The notes: a model not told the origin generated them from the letters alone. 64,000 bases of DNA from Diaminobutyricimonas aerilata (GCF_002797715.1 NZ_PGFF01000001.1:1077304-1141303); one strand, 5' to 3'. Shown: positions 26,841-35,262, counted from the stretch's first letter. Program-made: numbers and translations.

Positions 26841-27512
26841 TCAGACGCCGTAGTCGGCGCTGGGAGCGTTCAACTCGACGACGAGTCCGCGGTCGTTCTC
26901 GACACGCACGCCGACGAAGTTGTGCGTGCTGGGCGACTCGATCTCAATCTGATCGACGGCGAAATAGGTGTACGACAGTCCCTCGTGCTCGTAAGGGTTC
27001 GCGATCGGCGGGTTGAGCGCCTGCACTGCCGAGGTGGGGGAGCCGATCGTGAGCCCGTCACCGGTGCGGATCGCCACGTCGCCGACGCTCGACACGGAGC
27101 TGATCACCGAGATGTTGCTCCACAGCGGCGGTTCGGCTTCGAAGTCCTGCACGCGGAAGACAAAGCCGTCCCACTTGTAGTCAGTGCCGGGTGCCGCCTC
27201 GATGTGTCCCGGATACGGCACCTCCTCGGGCTCGGTGCCGAACGCGTCCGTGAGCGCGGCGATGGACTCCTCGGCGAGGTCGAACCAGCCGAGCGCGTCG
27301 AGCTCGGTACCGTCGTCGAGCAGGCGGAGGCCGGCCGACGTGATGACGATCTCGTCGACTTCCGGCTCGGGCGCGGCCGTCGGGGTGGACGAGGGCGACG
27401 CGGAGTCGGACGGCGTGGGGTCCGCTGCGGGAGCCGTCGTCGTGCATCCGGCCAGTGCAAGCACGGCCGCTGCGGCAAGGAGAAGCTTCTTCACGAGCAC
27501 ACTGTGACGCAC
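26841..27512 (-). CDS. Lipoprotein of unknown function, paralogue of its neighbour
   Basis: A 223-residue lipoprotein with signal peptide and lipobox LAGC, then a linker rich in Ser/Thr/Pro (DPTPSDSASPSSTPTAAPEP) and a globular domain starting VDEIVITSAGLRLLDDGTEL. It appears to be a tandem paralogue of the gene that follows 37 bases downstream. The start is uncertain: the GTG at 27512 gives the longest form, but the GTG at 27494 gives a more usual MKKLLLAAAAVLALAGC signal peptide. No ribosome site decides it. Confidence 0.65.
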   Translation of the reverse strand: MRHSVLVKKLLLAAAAVLALAGCTTTAPAADPTPSDSASPSSTPTAAPEPEVDEIVITSAGLRLLDDGTELDALGWFDLAEESIAALTDAFGTEPEEVPYPGHIEAAPGTDYKWDGFVFRVQDFEAEPPLWSNISVISSVSSVGDVAIRTGDGLTIGSPTSAVQALNPPIANPYEHEGLSYTYFAVDQIEIESPSTHNFVGVRVENDRGLVVELNAPSADYGV

Positions 27513-27598
27513 CCAGGGGTCGGGTGAGTCATCCTGCAGAACGAACTACCACCGCCGTATCCGAACCGTTATCGGCGGGGCGCACGGCAGCGCGTCGG

Positions 27599-27604
27599 TA
27601 CGAT
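27599..27604 (+). promoter_or_regulatory. -10 box of ychF (leaderless)
   Basis: TACGAT ends 8 bases before the GTG at 27613. No ribosome site is present, which supports that GTG as the 5' end of the mRNA. Confidence 0.5.
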
Positions 27605-27612
27605 TGACCCCC

Positions 27613-28686
27613 GTGGCTCTCACTATCGGAATCGTCGGTCTTCCCAACGTCGGCAAGTCGACGCTCTTCAACGCCCTGACCAAGAATCAGGTGCTCGCCG
27701 CGAACTACCCGTTCGCGACGATCGAGCCCAACGTCGGGGTCGTGAACCTGCCCGACCCGCGGCTGAACGTGCTGGCCGAGATCTTCTCCTCGGAGCGCAT
27801 CCTGCCCGCGACGGTGTCGTTCGTCGACATCGCCGGCATCGTGCGCGGCGCGAGCGAGGGGGAGGGGCTCGGCAACCAGTTCCTTGCCAACATCCGTGAG
27901 GCGGATGCGATCGCGCAGGTCGTGCGCGGATTCGAGGACTCGGATGTGGTGCATGTCGACGGCGCGGTGAACCCGGCGAGCGACATGGAGACGATCAACA
28001 CCGAGCTCGTGCTCGCCGACCTGCAGACCCTCGAGCGCGCGATCCCGCGTTACGAGAAGGAGGTGCGCGGCAAGAAGATCGACACGGCCGTGCTCGACGC
28101 CGCTCTCGCCGCGAAGGAGGCGCTCGACACGGGCGCGCCGCTCTCGGCGACGAAGGTCGACATCTCTCCGATCAAGGAACTCGGGCTGCTCACCGCAAAG
28201 CCCTTCATCTACGTCTTCAACGTCGACGAGGCGGTGCTGACGGATGCCGGACGCAAGGCCGAACTCGCCGCCCTCGTCGCCCCGGCTCAAGCCGTGTTCC
28301 TCGACGCGAAGATCGAGTCGGAGCTCATCGACCTCGACCCCGACGACGCCGCCGAACTGCTCGCCTCGACCGGTCAGGACGAGAGCGGCCTCAACCAGCT
28401 CGCCCGCATCGGCTTCGAGACCCTCGGACTGCAGACCTACCTCACGGCCGGCCCGAAAGAGGCCCGCGCCTGGACCATCGGCAAGGGCTGGAAGGCCCCG
28501 CAGGCCGCCGGCGTCATCCACACCGACTTCGAGAAGGGCTTCATCAAGGCCGAGATCGTGTCGTTCGACGACCTCGTCGCCACCGGATCGATCGCCGAGG
28601 CCCGCGCGAAGGGCAAGGCGCGCATCGAGGGCAAGGACTACGTGATGCAGGACGGCGACGTCGTGGAGTTCCGCTTCAACGTGTGA
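27613..28686 (+). CDS. ychF: Redox-regulated ATPase YchF (Obg-family, ATP-specific)
   Basis: A 357-residue P-loop NTPase bound to ribosomes. G1 is GLPNVGKST, G3 is FVDIAGIVRGAS (DxAG), and the NVDE sequence stands where GTPases have NKxD, the change that gives ATP preference. The TGS domain ends in GDVVEFRFNV. I use the GTG at 27613, because the TTG 9 bases earlier overlaps the -10 box. The last 20 coding bases recur at 30933 (see that entry). Confidence 0.95.
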   Translation: MALTIGIVGLPNVGKSTLFNALTKNQVLAANYPFATIEPNVGVVNLPDPRLNVLAEIFSSERILPATVSFVDIAGIVRGASEGEGLGNQFLANIREADAIAQVVRGFEDSDVVHVDGAVNPASDMETINTELVLADLQTLERAIPRYEKEVRGKKIDTAVLDAALAAKEALDTGAPLSATKVDISPIKELGLLTAKPFIYVFNVDEAVLTDAGRKAELAALVAPAQAVFLDAKIESELIDLDPDDAAELLASTGQDESGLNQLARIGFETLGLQTYLTAGPKEARAWTIGKGWKAPQAAGVIHTDFEKGFIKAEIVSFDDLVATGSIAEARAKGKARIEGKDYVMQDGDVVEFRFNV

Positions 28687-28833
28687 CAGGGCTGCGCGCC
28701 TAGTCGGTCCCGCCGCGGTCGGGGAAGAGTCCCGCACACGAGACCCCGCGTCGTCGCCAGGGCGCTGGTAGCGTCAGGGTCAGGGTGAGACACCCGGGCC
28801 CGCGATGCGCGTCTGGGTAGCAGTCGAACGACC

Positions 28834-28871
28834 GAGGAGGGGTCGGCGCCCATAGGCGCCGGCCCCTCCTC
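28834..28871 (-). terminator. Hairpin terminator of the amidase gene
   Basis: A 17-bp stem with one T-G wobble (GAGGAGGGGTCGGCGCC against its complement) and a CATA loop, 12 bases beyond the amidase stop. It may also end ychF transcripts from the other side. The 147 bases between ychF and this hairpin show no gene. Confidence 0.75.
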
Positions 28872-28882
28872 TCATGCCTCAC

Positions 28883-30679
28883 TCAGGAGGTGTGGCTCCT
28901 CCTGCGGCGCTGGCTCACGACCAGCGTTATTCCTCCAGCCGCGAGGAGACCCGCCGCGACGCCGGCCTGCAGTGTCGCGTCGGCGGGGCCGGTCGCCGCG
29001 AGAGTCGGGCTAGGCGCCGCCGCCGGCGACTCAGGCGTGCCGCCAGCAGATGGCACCGTGTGGTCGAGCTCCGGGGTGGACGCCGGCGGCACGCGGTGCA
29101 GGGTGGCCTGCTCGTAGTCGTAAGACATCGCCAGAAGGCTCGCGTCCTGGCTGCGCGGAGCCGCAAGCTCAAGGCCCACCGCGGCGCCGGTCGAGGTGAA
29201 GCCCGCCGGCAACGAGACTGTCGGCACGCCCGTGTTCGCTCCCACGTCGCAGAAGGTCGTGCCCGCCCAGTCCGGCGTCGCCGAAGTCGCGCTCGTCGGC
29301 ATCGCGATCGCGTCCAGGTCGTGGTCGAGGAAGTACTGGTACATGGCGGCGCGGCCGGCCTGCTGTGCGAGCCCCGCGTCGATCCACGCCTGGTTCGGGA
29401 TCGGCTCGGCGCTCATGAAGTAGTCGATGTCGCCCTGCGTGAGCGAGGATCGGCCGTCCTCGATCAGGTCGGTGAAGGTGAGCGCACCAGCGGGTGCCGT
29501 CAGTTCGGCGAGGCCCTCGGGCCACTCTGCCTCCGTGTTCGCGAAGAAGGTGTCGATGTCGTGACGCATGTCGATCCATCCGCCGCTCGCGAGCGTCCCG
29601 CTGACGAACTCGCGAGTGAAGGTGTCGGTGATGTCGACGATTTCGGCGCCCTGCGCCGCCAGGTCGGCTACGGCCTGGTCGACGAGGGCCGTTGTCTCGG
29701 CGAGACCCGGCCGGGCCGGGTCCTCCTCGAACGTCCAGTGGAAGTAGCCGATCCGCTTGCCGACGAGAGCGGTCTCGCTGAGGCCCTCCAGGTAGATGTC
29801 GGAGTCCTGCTCATCGGCGATCACGGTCTGCGGGTCGGCGGGGTCGTAGCCCGCGAGGACCTCCATCAGGATCGCGGCGTCGGTGACGGTCTTCGTCATC
29901 GGCCCGGACACGTCCTGACGCAGCGAGAGCGGCACGATGCCGGCCACACTCGTGAGGCCCATCGTCGGTCGGTAACCGACGAGGCTCTGGTGGGCGCTCG
30001 GACCCACAATCGAGCCGCACGAGTCCGTGCCAAGGCCCGCAGGACCGAAGCTCGCCGCGACCGCGGCGGCCGTGCCGCCGCTCGAACCACTCGCGCTGTT
30101 GGCCTGGTTGTACGGATTCGCCGTGCGTCCACGCTCGGAGCTCGCCGTGTAGGTGCCGTGCCAGGCGAGCTCCGCCATGTTCGTCTTGGCGAGGATGATC
30201 GCGCCCGCCGCTCTCAGGCGCTCGACCGCCGTGGAGTCGACCTTCGTCTGGTAGCTGCGCAACGCGATGCTGCCCGCGGTCGTCGGCATGTCGAAGGTTG
30301 CGTAGTTGTCCTTCACCACAATGGGGACGCCATGCAGTGGCCCGCGCAGGCTGCCCGCCGCACGTTCCGCGTCGAGCTCCGCCGCGGTCGCGAGCGCGTC
30401 CGGGTTGGCGAGGATGATCGCGGCTAGTCCTGGCTGGTCACCGTAGGGGTCGTCGTAGGCGGCGATCCGGTCGAGGTACTCCTGCGTGAGAGCTACCGAG
30501 GTCGTCTGCCCCGACTGGAGCAAGGCGAGGACATCGGCGATGCCGAGATCGACGACCGCCGGTGCAGACATGGACGCGGCATGAGCGGGAGCACCGATCG
30601 AGCCAGCGACGGCGAGACCGGCGCAGACCGCCGAAACAGCGGACACGCGGGAGAGTTTCGAGAAGGCAGAAACGGGCAT
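28883..30679 (-). CDS. Secreted, cell-wall-anchored amidase (amidase-signature family) with LAATG sorting signal
   Basis: A 598-residue enzyme. After a signal peptide (about residues 1-35, cleaved near AHA-AS) comes the amidase-signature domain with the Ser-cisSer-Lys triad Lys123 (VVKDNY), Ser199 (GSSGG) and Ser223 (SCGSIVGP). A Pro/Ala/Ser linker follows, then LAATG at 560-564, a hydrophobic segment and RRRR, the layout of a sortase substrate. It hydrolyses an amide bond of unknown substrate outside the cell. The gene lies between two copies of the ychF 3' end, so it may be acquired. Confidence 0.88.
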   Translation of the reverse strand: MPVSAFSKLSRVSAVSAVCAGLAVAGSIGAPAHAASMSAPAVVDLGIADVLALLQSGQTTSVALTQEYLDRIAAYDDPYGDQPGLAAIILANPDALATAAELDAERAAGSLRGPLHGVPIVVKDNYATFDMPTTAGSIALRSYQTKVDSTAVERLRAAGAIILAKTNMAELAWHGTYTASSERGRTANPYNQANSASGSSGGTAAAVAASFGPAGLGTDSCGSIVGPSAHQSLVGYRPTMGLTSVAGIVPLSLRQDVSGPMTKTVTDAAILMEVLAGYDPADPQTVIADEQDSDIYLEGLSETALVGKRIGYFHWTFEEDPARPGLAETTALVDQAVADLAAQGAEIVDITDTFTREFVSGTLASGGWIDMRHDIDTFFANTEAEWPEGLAELTAPAGALTFTDLIEDGRSSLTQGDIDYFMSAEPIPNQAWIDAGLAQQAGRAAMYQYFLDHDLDAIAMPTSATSATPDWAGTTFCDVGANTGVPTVSLPAGFTSTGAAVGLELAAPRSQDASLLAMSYDYEQATLHRVPPASTPELDHTVPSAGGTPESPAAAPSPTLAATGPADATLQAGVAAGLLAAGGITLVVSQRRRRSHTS

Positions 30680-30932
30680 TCGGGAAGGGCTCTTTCCGTA
30701 GGGGAGGGGAGAATCCCTTGATGCTGGCCGCAGCTTGTTTCGCTTGCATTTCGCGCGGGGAACATTCTGCGTCCACGGGTTCGGGACATTTGCACGAACA
30801 GGGTGGAGTACCCCTGCTGGAAGCGCGGCCGCACCGGAGCAGAGGGGTATTCGTGAGAAACCGCGGGGACGTCGTCAGCCACCGCGTAGGCACCAGCGAG
30901 CCAACCGAGATGTCGCTTCGCGACGGAATGTG
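30680..30932. other. Non-coding stretch, nothing recognised
   Basis: Between the amidase start and the ychF 3'-end copy. A GGAAAGAG sequence on the minus strand upstream of the amidase ATG may be its ribosome site. I see no credible reading frame, and base composition is less GC-rich than in neighbouring genes. Confidence 0.4.
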
Positions 30933-30954
30933 GTGGAGTTCCGAGTCAACGTCT
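30933..30954 (+). repeat. Displaced copy of the ychF 3' end
   Basis: GTGGAGTTCCGAGTCAACGT matches 18 of 20 bases at 28663-28682 (GTGGAGTTCCGCTTCAACGT), and in the same frame encodes VEFRVNV followed by TAG, against VEFRFNV and TGA in the intact gene. It looks like the remains of a second ychF 3' end on the far side of the amidase gene. Confidence 0.7.
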
Positions 30955-31008
30955 AGTACGGCACATCGGCACACACAGCGTGGAACGCGCGCCTACCGGC
31001 CAAGTCGC

Positions 31009-31067
31009 GCCGTAGCGCCTAAGAACGCGTGCTTGCGCTCGACGCAAATCCCGCAACGCGCTACGGC
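31009..31067. repeat. 10-bp inverted repeat with 39-base centre
   Basis: GCCGTAGCGC (31009-31018) and GCGCTACGGC (31058-31067) are exact complements. They lie in the decayed region between the ychF copy and gntR. GCGCTAC also occurs in the 32-bp tandem repeats at 22388; whether that is meaningful is unclear. Confidence 0.5.
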
Positions 31068-31161
31068 TCCACGGGGCGATCGGCAAGAGCTCCGCAAATG
31101 TAAGTTGTGCCCAACGGCCGGAAATTGCGATAGCCGTGGTGCGAGACTCCTATGCTCGCCT

Positions 31162-31621
31162 TCATCGCAAGGAAGTCGAGGAATCGTTGCCTGGGTAGCC
31201 TGCTCGCATCTGGGCGAGGAGAGCATCCAAGGTGATGGTTCCGCCACCGCCACCTTGCTTCAGAGTTTGGACTGCATTCCACCAGCGGGTTGCACCAGGG
31301 CCCTCCATGCGGAGCCGCGCGGGGTCCCCCCGGATCGCTTCCAGAGAGCATCTTGGTTGGGGCCCTCTGGGTAAAGAAGTCATGCTCTGATGCTTGTGCG
31401 ACCGCACCGACGAGCATTGCCCGGAGAACCTCCGCTGGCGGCTCGGGAAACACGTTTCGATACGTGGACCACTCGTCGAGCAGCGCAGCATCCGCCGCCC
31501 GCATCGGATACGCAATCGCCGAGGTAGATTCGTCTACCCCCGCAGCTAGAGCTTGAGGAATCAGGGCTCGAAGGTCCGAGGCGAACCGCCTGGTCAGCGT
31601 CTTCGTCGCTGACCGGAGCAT
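31162..31621 (-). pseudogene. Frameshifted remnant of an unknown gene
   Basis: The frame from the ATG at 31621 reads like protein for about 80 residues (LRSATKTLTRRFASDLRALI, then AADAALLDEWSTYRNVFPEP), and then degenerates. A plausible continuation lies in another frame, IRGDPARLRMEGPGATRWWN then GTITLDALLAQM, ending at 31162. The join falls near 31340-31390. I do not recognise the family. Codon use and base composition differ from the surrounding genes, as expected of old foreign DNA. Confidence 0.45.
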
Positions 31622-31652
31622 GTAACTCGGTCTTCACCCTCACCGATCTGCG

Positions 31653-31800
31653 TCAAGAGCCGGCACGGAGAAGGTCTCCGATCAAATCCATCAGGTTCTC
31701 CCTATGCCATTTGATGGCCAGCGGCCCATCTGACCGCATCAACGGGAGTCGACCTGAACGGGCATTGAACGAAATCGGCTCAGGTTCGGACTTGATGATC
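31653..31800 (-). pseudogene. C-terminal fragment of an unknown gene
   Basis: A protein-like tail, ISFNARSGRLPLMRSDGPLA then IKWHRENLMDLIGDLLRAGS, ends at a stop at 31653, 31 bases upstream of the frameshifted remnant on the same strand. No start or upstream domain is visible; the frame upstream runs into the gntR promoter. It is probably the tail of a gene lost when this region was rearranged. Confidence 0.3.
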
Positions 31801-31927
31801 CTGCGTCCCAAGGCGCCGCGTCGATATCTAAGGGGCCACGCTTCTCCGGGCGCGTCCAACGCCGTACTATCTTGCGGTTTGCGTACTGCAGGTATGAGTG
31901 CGCGACGCAAGTGGTGATAGGAGCGTG

Positions 31928-32647
31928 ATGAAAGCACAGGAGCCGCGGTATCGGCAGCTGACCGCCCAGCTGCGCACCGCCGTAGCGTCCCTGCCGGTAG
32001 GGGCTCCGCTGCCAAGCGAGCGCGCGCTCTCGGAGGAACACGGTGTTGCGCGCATGACGGCGCGGAAGGCGCTCGAGGCGCTCGAGAACGAGGGGCTCGT
32101 CGTTCGCGAGGTCGGGCGCGGCACCTTCGTCTCGCGGCCCGGCGTAAGCCTGCCTCTGCGGCTCACGAGCTTCAGTGAAGACGTGCGCGTGCGCGGCATG
32201 GTCCCGACGAGCTCGGTGCTCCGATTCGAGCGGCGTGCGGCCACCGCCACCCAGACCGAGAAGCTGAGAACGCAGGAGGTTGTGGAACTCCACCGCGTGC
32301 GACTCGCCGACAAGCAGCCGCTCGCGATCGAACGCAGCACGCTCGTCGGAGAACTGGTGCCCGGCATCGAGCGGTTCGACCTCGCGCAGGAGTCGCTCTA
32401 CGCGGTGCTCGAGCGGGAGTACGGGCTCTGGTTCGATGGGGGAGAGCAGACCATCCGTGCTGCCCTCGCCGACGAGGAGGTGGCGCCGCTTCTCGGGATC
32501 GCGAACGGCAGCCCTGTACTCGAACTCGAACGCACCTCCTCGGCCGGCGGGCGCGTCGTCGAGCACACCATCTCGACCTACGCGGGGGAGCGGTTCGAGC
32601 TCTCCGCGCACATCGAGCCGGTCAGATCTCGGGGATCTGCGGGCTGA
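31928..32647 (+). CDS. GntR-family regulator, HutC/UTRA subfamily
   Basis: A 239-residue regulator. The N-terminal winged helix (about residues 5-72) has SLPVGAPLPSERALSEEHGV and RMTARKALEALENEGLVVRE. The UTRA ligand-binding domain (about 85-230) ends with PVLELERTSSAGGRVVEHTI. UTRA regulators commonly sense phosphorylated sugars. The ATG at 31928 has AGGAG 5 bases upstream. Its 3' end overlaps that of the convergent SIS gene by 26 bases; together with the PTS gene it forms one locus. Confidence 0.88.
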   Translation: MKAQEPRYRQLTAQLRTAVASLPVGAPLPSERALSEEHGVARMTARKALEALENEGLVVREVGRGTFVSRPGVSLPLRLTSFSEDVRVRGMVPTSSVLRFERRAATATQTEKLRTQEVVELHRVRLADKQPLAIERSTLVGELVPGIERFDLAQESLYAVLEREYGLWFDGGEQTIRAALADEEVAPLLGIANGSPVLELERTSSAGGRVVEHTISTYAGERFELSAHIEPVRSRGSAG

Positions 32648-33323
32648 ACCGCTGCTCCAGCTTCGCGTTCGCGTCGTCGTTGCCCGCCATGTTGGCGCTG
32701 CGCCAGCGCGGCGTCTCCGGGTTGAGTTCGTGCACCTCTCGCAGCACGGCCGTCCACAGCGCCACGTTCGCGAGGCTCGACGTCGGCGCCGTGACAGGCG
32801 CGGAAGGCGGCCACGAGACATCGCCGGGCGCGACGCCGGTGTCGAGCACGATGTCCGCAATCTCGAACAGCCGCTGACCCGCCCGCAGCGGCGCCGCGGC
32901 GCTCGCCTCGCGCGAGGTCATCGCGACGACGGTCGCCCCCGCATTCCGGGCGACCTGGGCCACCTCCACGGGGTAGGGGTTGATGCCCGAGGTCGAGAAG
33001 ACGATGACCGTGTCGACCGGTTGGATGTCCGCCGCCTCTGCGACCTCCCGCCCGAGTCCCGGCTCGCGCTCCGCCGCGGTCGCGGTGCGCGCACCGTAGA
33101 GGGGGAGCACCCGCGGATGCCAAAGCGGACGCACGTGCGCGAGACCGCCGGCGCGGAAGAACGTTTCCAGCACCGCGGCCAGAGAGTGCCCCGCGCCGGC
33201 GGCACGCACGAGGCCGCCGTTGCGGCCCGACGCGACGATCGCCTCCGCGACCGCGCGCACTCCGTCGGCGTTGCGCTCGCAGACGTCGGTGACGAGGTCC
33301 GCCAGGTCGCGCGTCACAGCCAT
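32622..33323 (-). CDS. SIS-domain protein (sugar phosphate isomerase/binding fold)
   Basis: A 233-residue SIS-fold protein. RAAGAGHSLAAVLETFFRAGG and the following segment, then DTVIVFSTSGINPYPVEVA and GATVVAMTSREAS, form the phosphosugar-binding site. It resembles the uncharacterised UPF0309-like SIS proteins found with PTS transporters. Its start overlaps the end of the PTS gene by 10 bases, so it should handle the phosphosugar brought in by that PTS. The reaction (isomerase, lyase or deaminase type) cannot be told from sequence. Confidence 0.78.
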   Translation of the reverse strand: MAVTRDLADLVTDVCERNADGVRAVAEAIVASGRNGGLVRAAGAGHSLAAVLETFFRAGGLAHVRPLWHPRVLPLYGARTATAAEREPGLGREVAEAADIQPVDTVIVFSTSGINPYPVEVAQVARNAGATVVAMTSREASAAAPLRAGQRLFEIADIVLDTGVAPGDVSWPPSAPVTAPTSSLANVALWTAVLREVHELNPETPRWRSANMAGNDDANAKLEQRFSPQIPEI

Positions 33324-35125
33324 CCCTTCTCCCGGAGTCCGGCCTCGATGCGTGTCTGCACGTGCTCGACGTTCACGAACTCGGTTACCGACACCATCAC
33401 CGGTGCGAGCGTGCCCAACTCGTTGAGGTAGCTGCTCTGAGCGACGACGAGATCCGGCGTGCGACCGCGCGCCGAACTCACGTCGGCGTGCTCGATCTCG
33501 ATCGGGATGCCGAGGTTGCCGAACGCCTTCTGCGCCGTCATCTTCAGCATCAAACTCGTGCCCATCCCCGCGCCGCACACCGCGAGCACGCTGAGCGTCT
33601 CCGGGCGCTCGGAGGTGGCGCGTTCCGTCGCCACCGCGCTCGGAGCGGTGCCGAGACCGGACGGAGCGGCGGCGAGTGCGGCGCCCTCGGGAGCGGGCAC
33701 GGCGGGCGCAGCATCCGGAGCAGCGTCCGCCGGCAGTTCGCGCGGCATGCGACGCCCGAGGGCGACGAGCACGATCACCGTGACCGCGAGTACCGCGAGG
33801 GCGATGACCCACAGCGTCCACTCGCCGAGCGGGGCGAGCAGGTGGCCCGCGCCGAGCACGAGCCAGCCGACCGCGTACCAGTCCGCGTCGGCGAGCGTCG
33901 CGATCTCCGGAGCGGTGCCGCTGTACAGACCCCATCCGATCCACTGTCCGACCGCCAGCACGACCGCGTTGAGCACGCCGCCGAACACCGCGCCGCGCCA
34001 TCCGGCGACCGCGTTGCCGAACACGCCGCCCGCACCGCCGCCGAAGAACAGCATGATCATCGGCGGGATGAGCACGAAGATGCCGGATGTCGCGAAGCCG
34101 ATCATGAAGAGGATGAACACCACGGTGGAGCTGACGAAGCCGAGCATCACCGCGGTGGGGGCGCGCGTGAACGTCACCGGAAGGTCGAGCGCGGGCTTCG
34201 CGCCGGGCAGCAGACGGTCGGAGAGGCCCTTGAAGGCCGGAACGATCTCGGCGAGGAACATCCGCACGCCGAAGAGGATGATGGCGATGCCGCCGGCGAA
34301 GCGCAGCGCCTGCAGCAGCGCCCACACCCACGGCGCGACCGCGGCGTCACCGATCTGCTCGGCCACCACATCCGGAGCCGCGAACAGTACGGCGATCAGC
34401 ATGATGATGCCGGTGACGAACGCGGTCGACACGGTGATGTCCTTGAAGAACGACAGCGCGCGCGGCAGCTTGAGGTGCTCGGCGTCGTGCCGCACGGGGT
34501 CTCCGAGGCGCAGCGCGCGGGCGGCGTAGCCGGAGGCGATCGCGATCGTCGAGTCGGTGTGTGCGAGGCCCACCTCGTCGTTGCCCATCACCTTGCGCAT
34601 GAGCGGCGCGGTCCACAGTGGCTGCAGCACCCAGTAGCAGCCGATGAGGATGGAGCCGACTCCGGCGAGCAGCCAGCGGTCCACGTCTCCGTACGCCTCG
34701 ACGAGGCTCGCGGCGAGCACGACGCTCATCCAGTACATGAGGTGACCGGTGAGGTACACGTAGCGGGCGGCGCGGAAGATGCGCACGAGCACGAGGTGCA
34801 CCACGAAGCCGCCGGCAATGATGAGCGGCACGACCGATCCGGATCCGGCCGAGAACTCGGCGAGCGTCGAATCCGCGGTGGGCGGTTCGAGGCCGAGTGC
34901 GCTCGACACGATCGCCTGGAACGCGACGAGCCCGCCGATGAAGATGTCGACGCCGATCGTGAGCACGATCACGCCGACGGTGGCGCGGATCGTGCCCGCG
35001 ACCACGTCCTCCGCGGGTTTGCGCTGCAGGACGAGGCCCAGAAGCGCGATCAGACCGATCAGTAGCGATACCTGGCTGAACAGGTTGTCGGTGATGGCGC
35101 GGACGATCTGCTCGATGGCATCCAT
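33314..35125 (-). CDS. PTS sugar transporter, ascorbate/SgaT-type EIIC fused to EIIB
   Basis: A 603-residue fusion. Residues 1 to about 470 form the multi-pass EIIC channel of the UlaA/SgaT family (ITDNLFSQVSLLIGLIALLG at the start). After an Ala/Pro linker, the last 95 residues are an EIIB domain with the phosphorylated cysteine in VLAVCGAGMGTSLML. No EIIA is encoded here, so one must act in trans. The ATG at 35125 follows AGGGGG; a possible -10, TATACC, lies about 50 bases upstream on the minus strand. The substrate is unknown. Confidence 0.85.
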   Translation of the reverse strand: MDAIEQIVRAITDNLFSQVSLLIGLIALLGLVLQRKPAEDVVAGTIRATVGVIVLTIGVDIFIGGLVAFQAIVSSALGLEPPTADSTLAEFSAGSGSVVPLIIAGGFVVHLVLVRIFRAARYVYLTGHLMYWMSVVLAASLVEAYGDVDRWLLAGVGSILIGCYWVLQPLWTAPLMRKVMGNDEVGLAHTDSTIAIASGYAARALRLGDPVRHDAEHLKLPRALSFFKDITVSTAFVTGIIMLIAVLFAAPDVVAEQIGDAAVAPWVWALLQALRFAGGIAIILFGVRMFLAEIVPAFKGLSDRLLPGAKPALDLPVTFTRAPTAVMLGFVSSTVVFILFMIGFATSGIFVLIPPMIMLFFGGGAGGVFGNAVAGWRGAVFGGVLNAVVLAVGQWIGWGLYSGTAPEIATLADADWYAVGWLVLGAGHLLAPLGEWTLWVIALAVLAVTVIVLVALGRRMPRELPADAAPDAAPAVPAPEGAALAAAPSGLGTAPSAVATERATSERPETLSVLAVCGAGMGTSLMLKMTAQKAFGNLGIPIEIEHADVSSARGRTPDLVVAQSSYLNELGTLAPVMVSVTEFVNVEHVQTRIEAGLREKGWL

Positions 35126-35210
35126 GGGGCCCCCTCGCTCGGATCGGCCGGCGTGTCGGCCGTTGCGCAATGGTATAGCCCAATTCGGGTCGGGGGAAGG
35201 TGCGTGCCGG

Positions 35211-35248
35211 TTGCTCATACCGGGGTGGCTGCGTACAATAACTTGTAC
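35211..35248 (+). promoter_or_regulatory. Promoter and YefM-type operator of the toxin-antitoxin pair
   Basis: TTGCTC (35211-35216) and TACAAT (35234-35239) are spaced 17 bases apart. The -10 box lies inside a palindrome, GTACAA-TAAC-TTGTAC (35233-35248). YefM operators are built on TGTACA-like palindromes, so this is a good candidate for autoregulation by the antitoxin. Confidence 0.65.
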
Positions 35249-35262
35249 CTAAGGATGTGATT

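Noticed and set aside
27604-27612. TTG start of ychF three codons earlier
   Set aside because: It overlaps the TACGAT -10 box, and the conserved N-terminus of the family begins at the GTG at 27613.
28804-28854. Mini open frame (16 codons) between ychF and the amidase terminator
   Set aside because: No ribosome site, no conserved feature, and it runs into the terminator stem; taken as chance.
28663-30954. Simple transposon carrying the amidase gene
   Set aside because: There is no transposase, no terminal inverted repeats and no short target duplication; the boundary repeat is coding sequence of ychF, which fits site-specific integration or recombination better.
31739-32015. Coding frame on the minus strand across the gntR start
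   Set aside because: It overlaps the well-supported gntR gene and its ribosome site; only its last 40 or so codons before 31653 look protein-like, and these are listed as a remnant.
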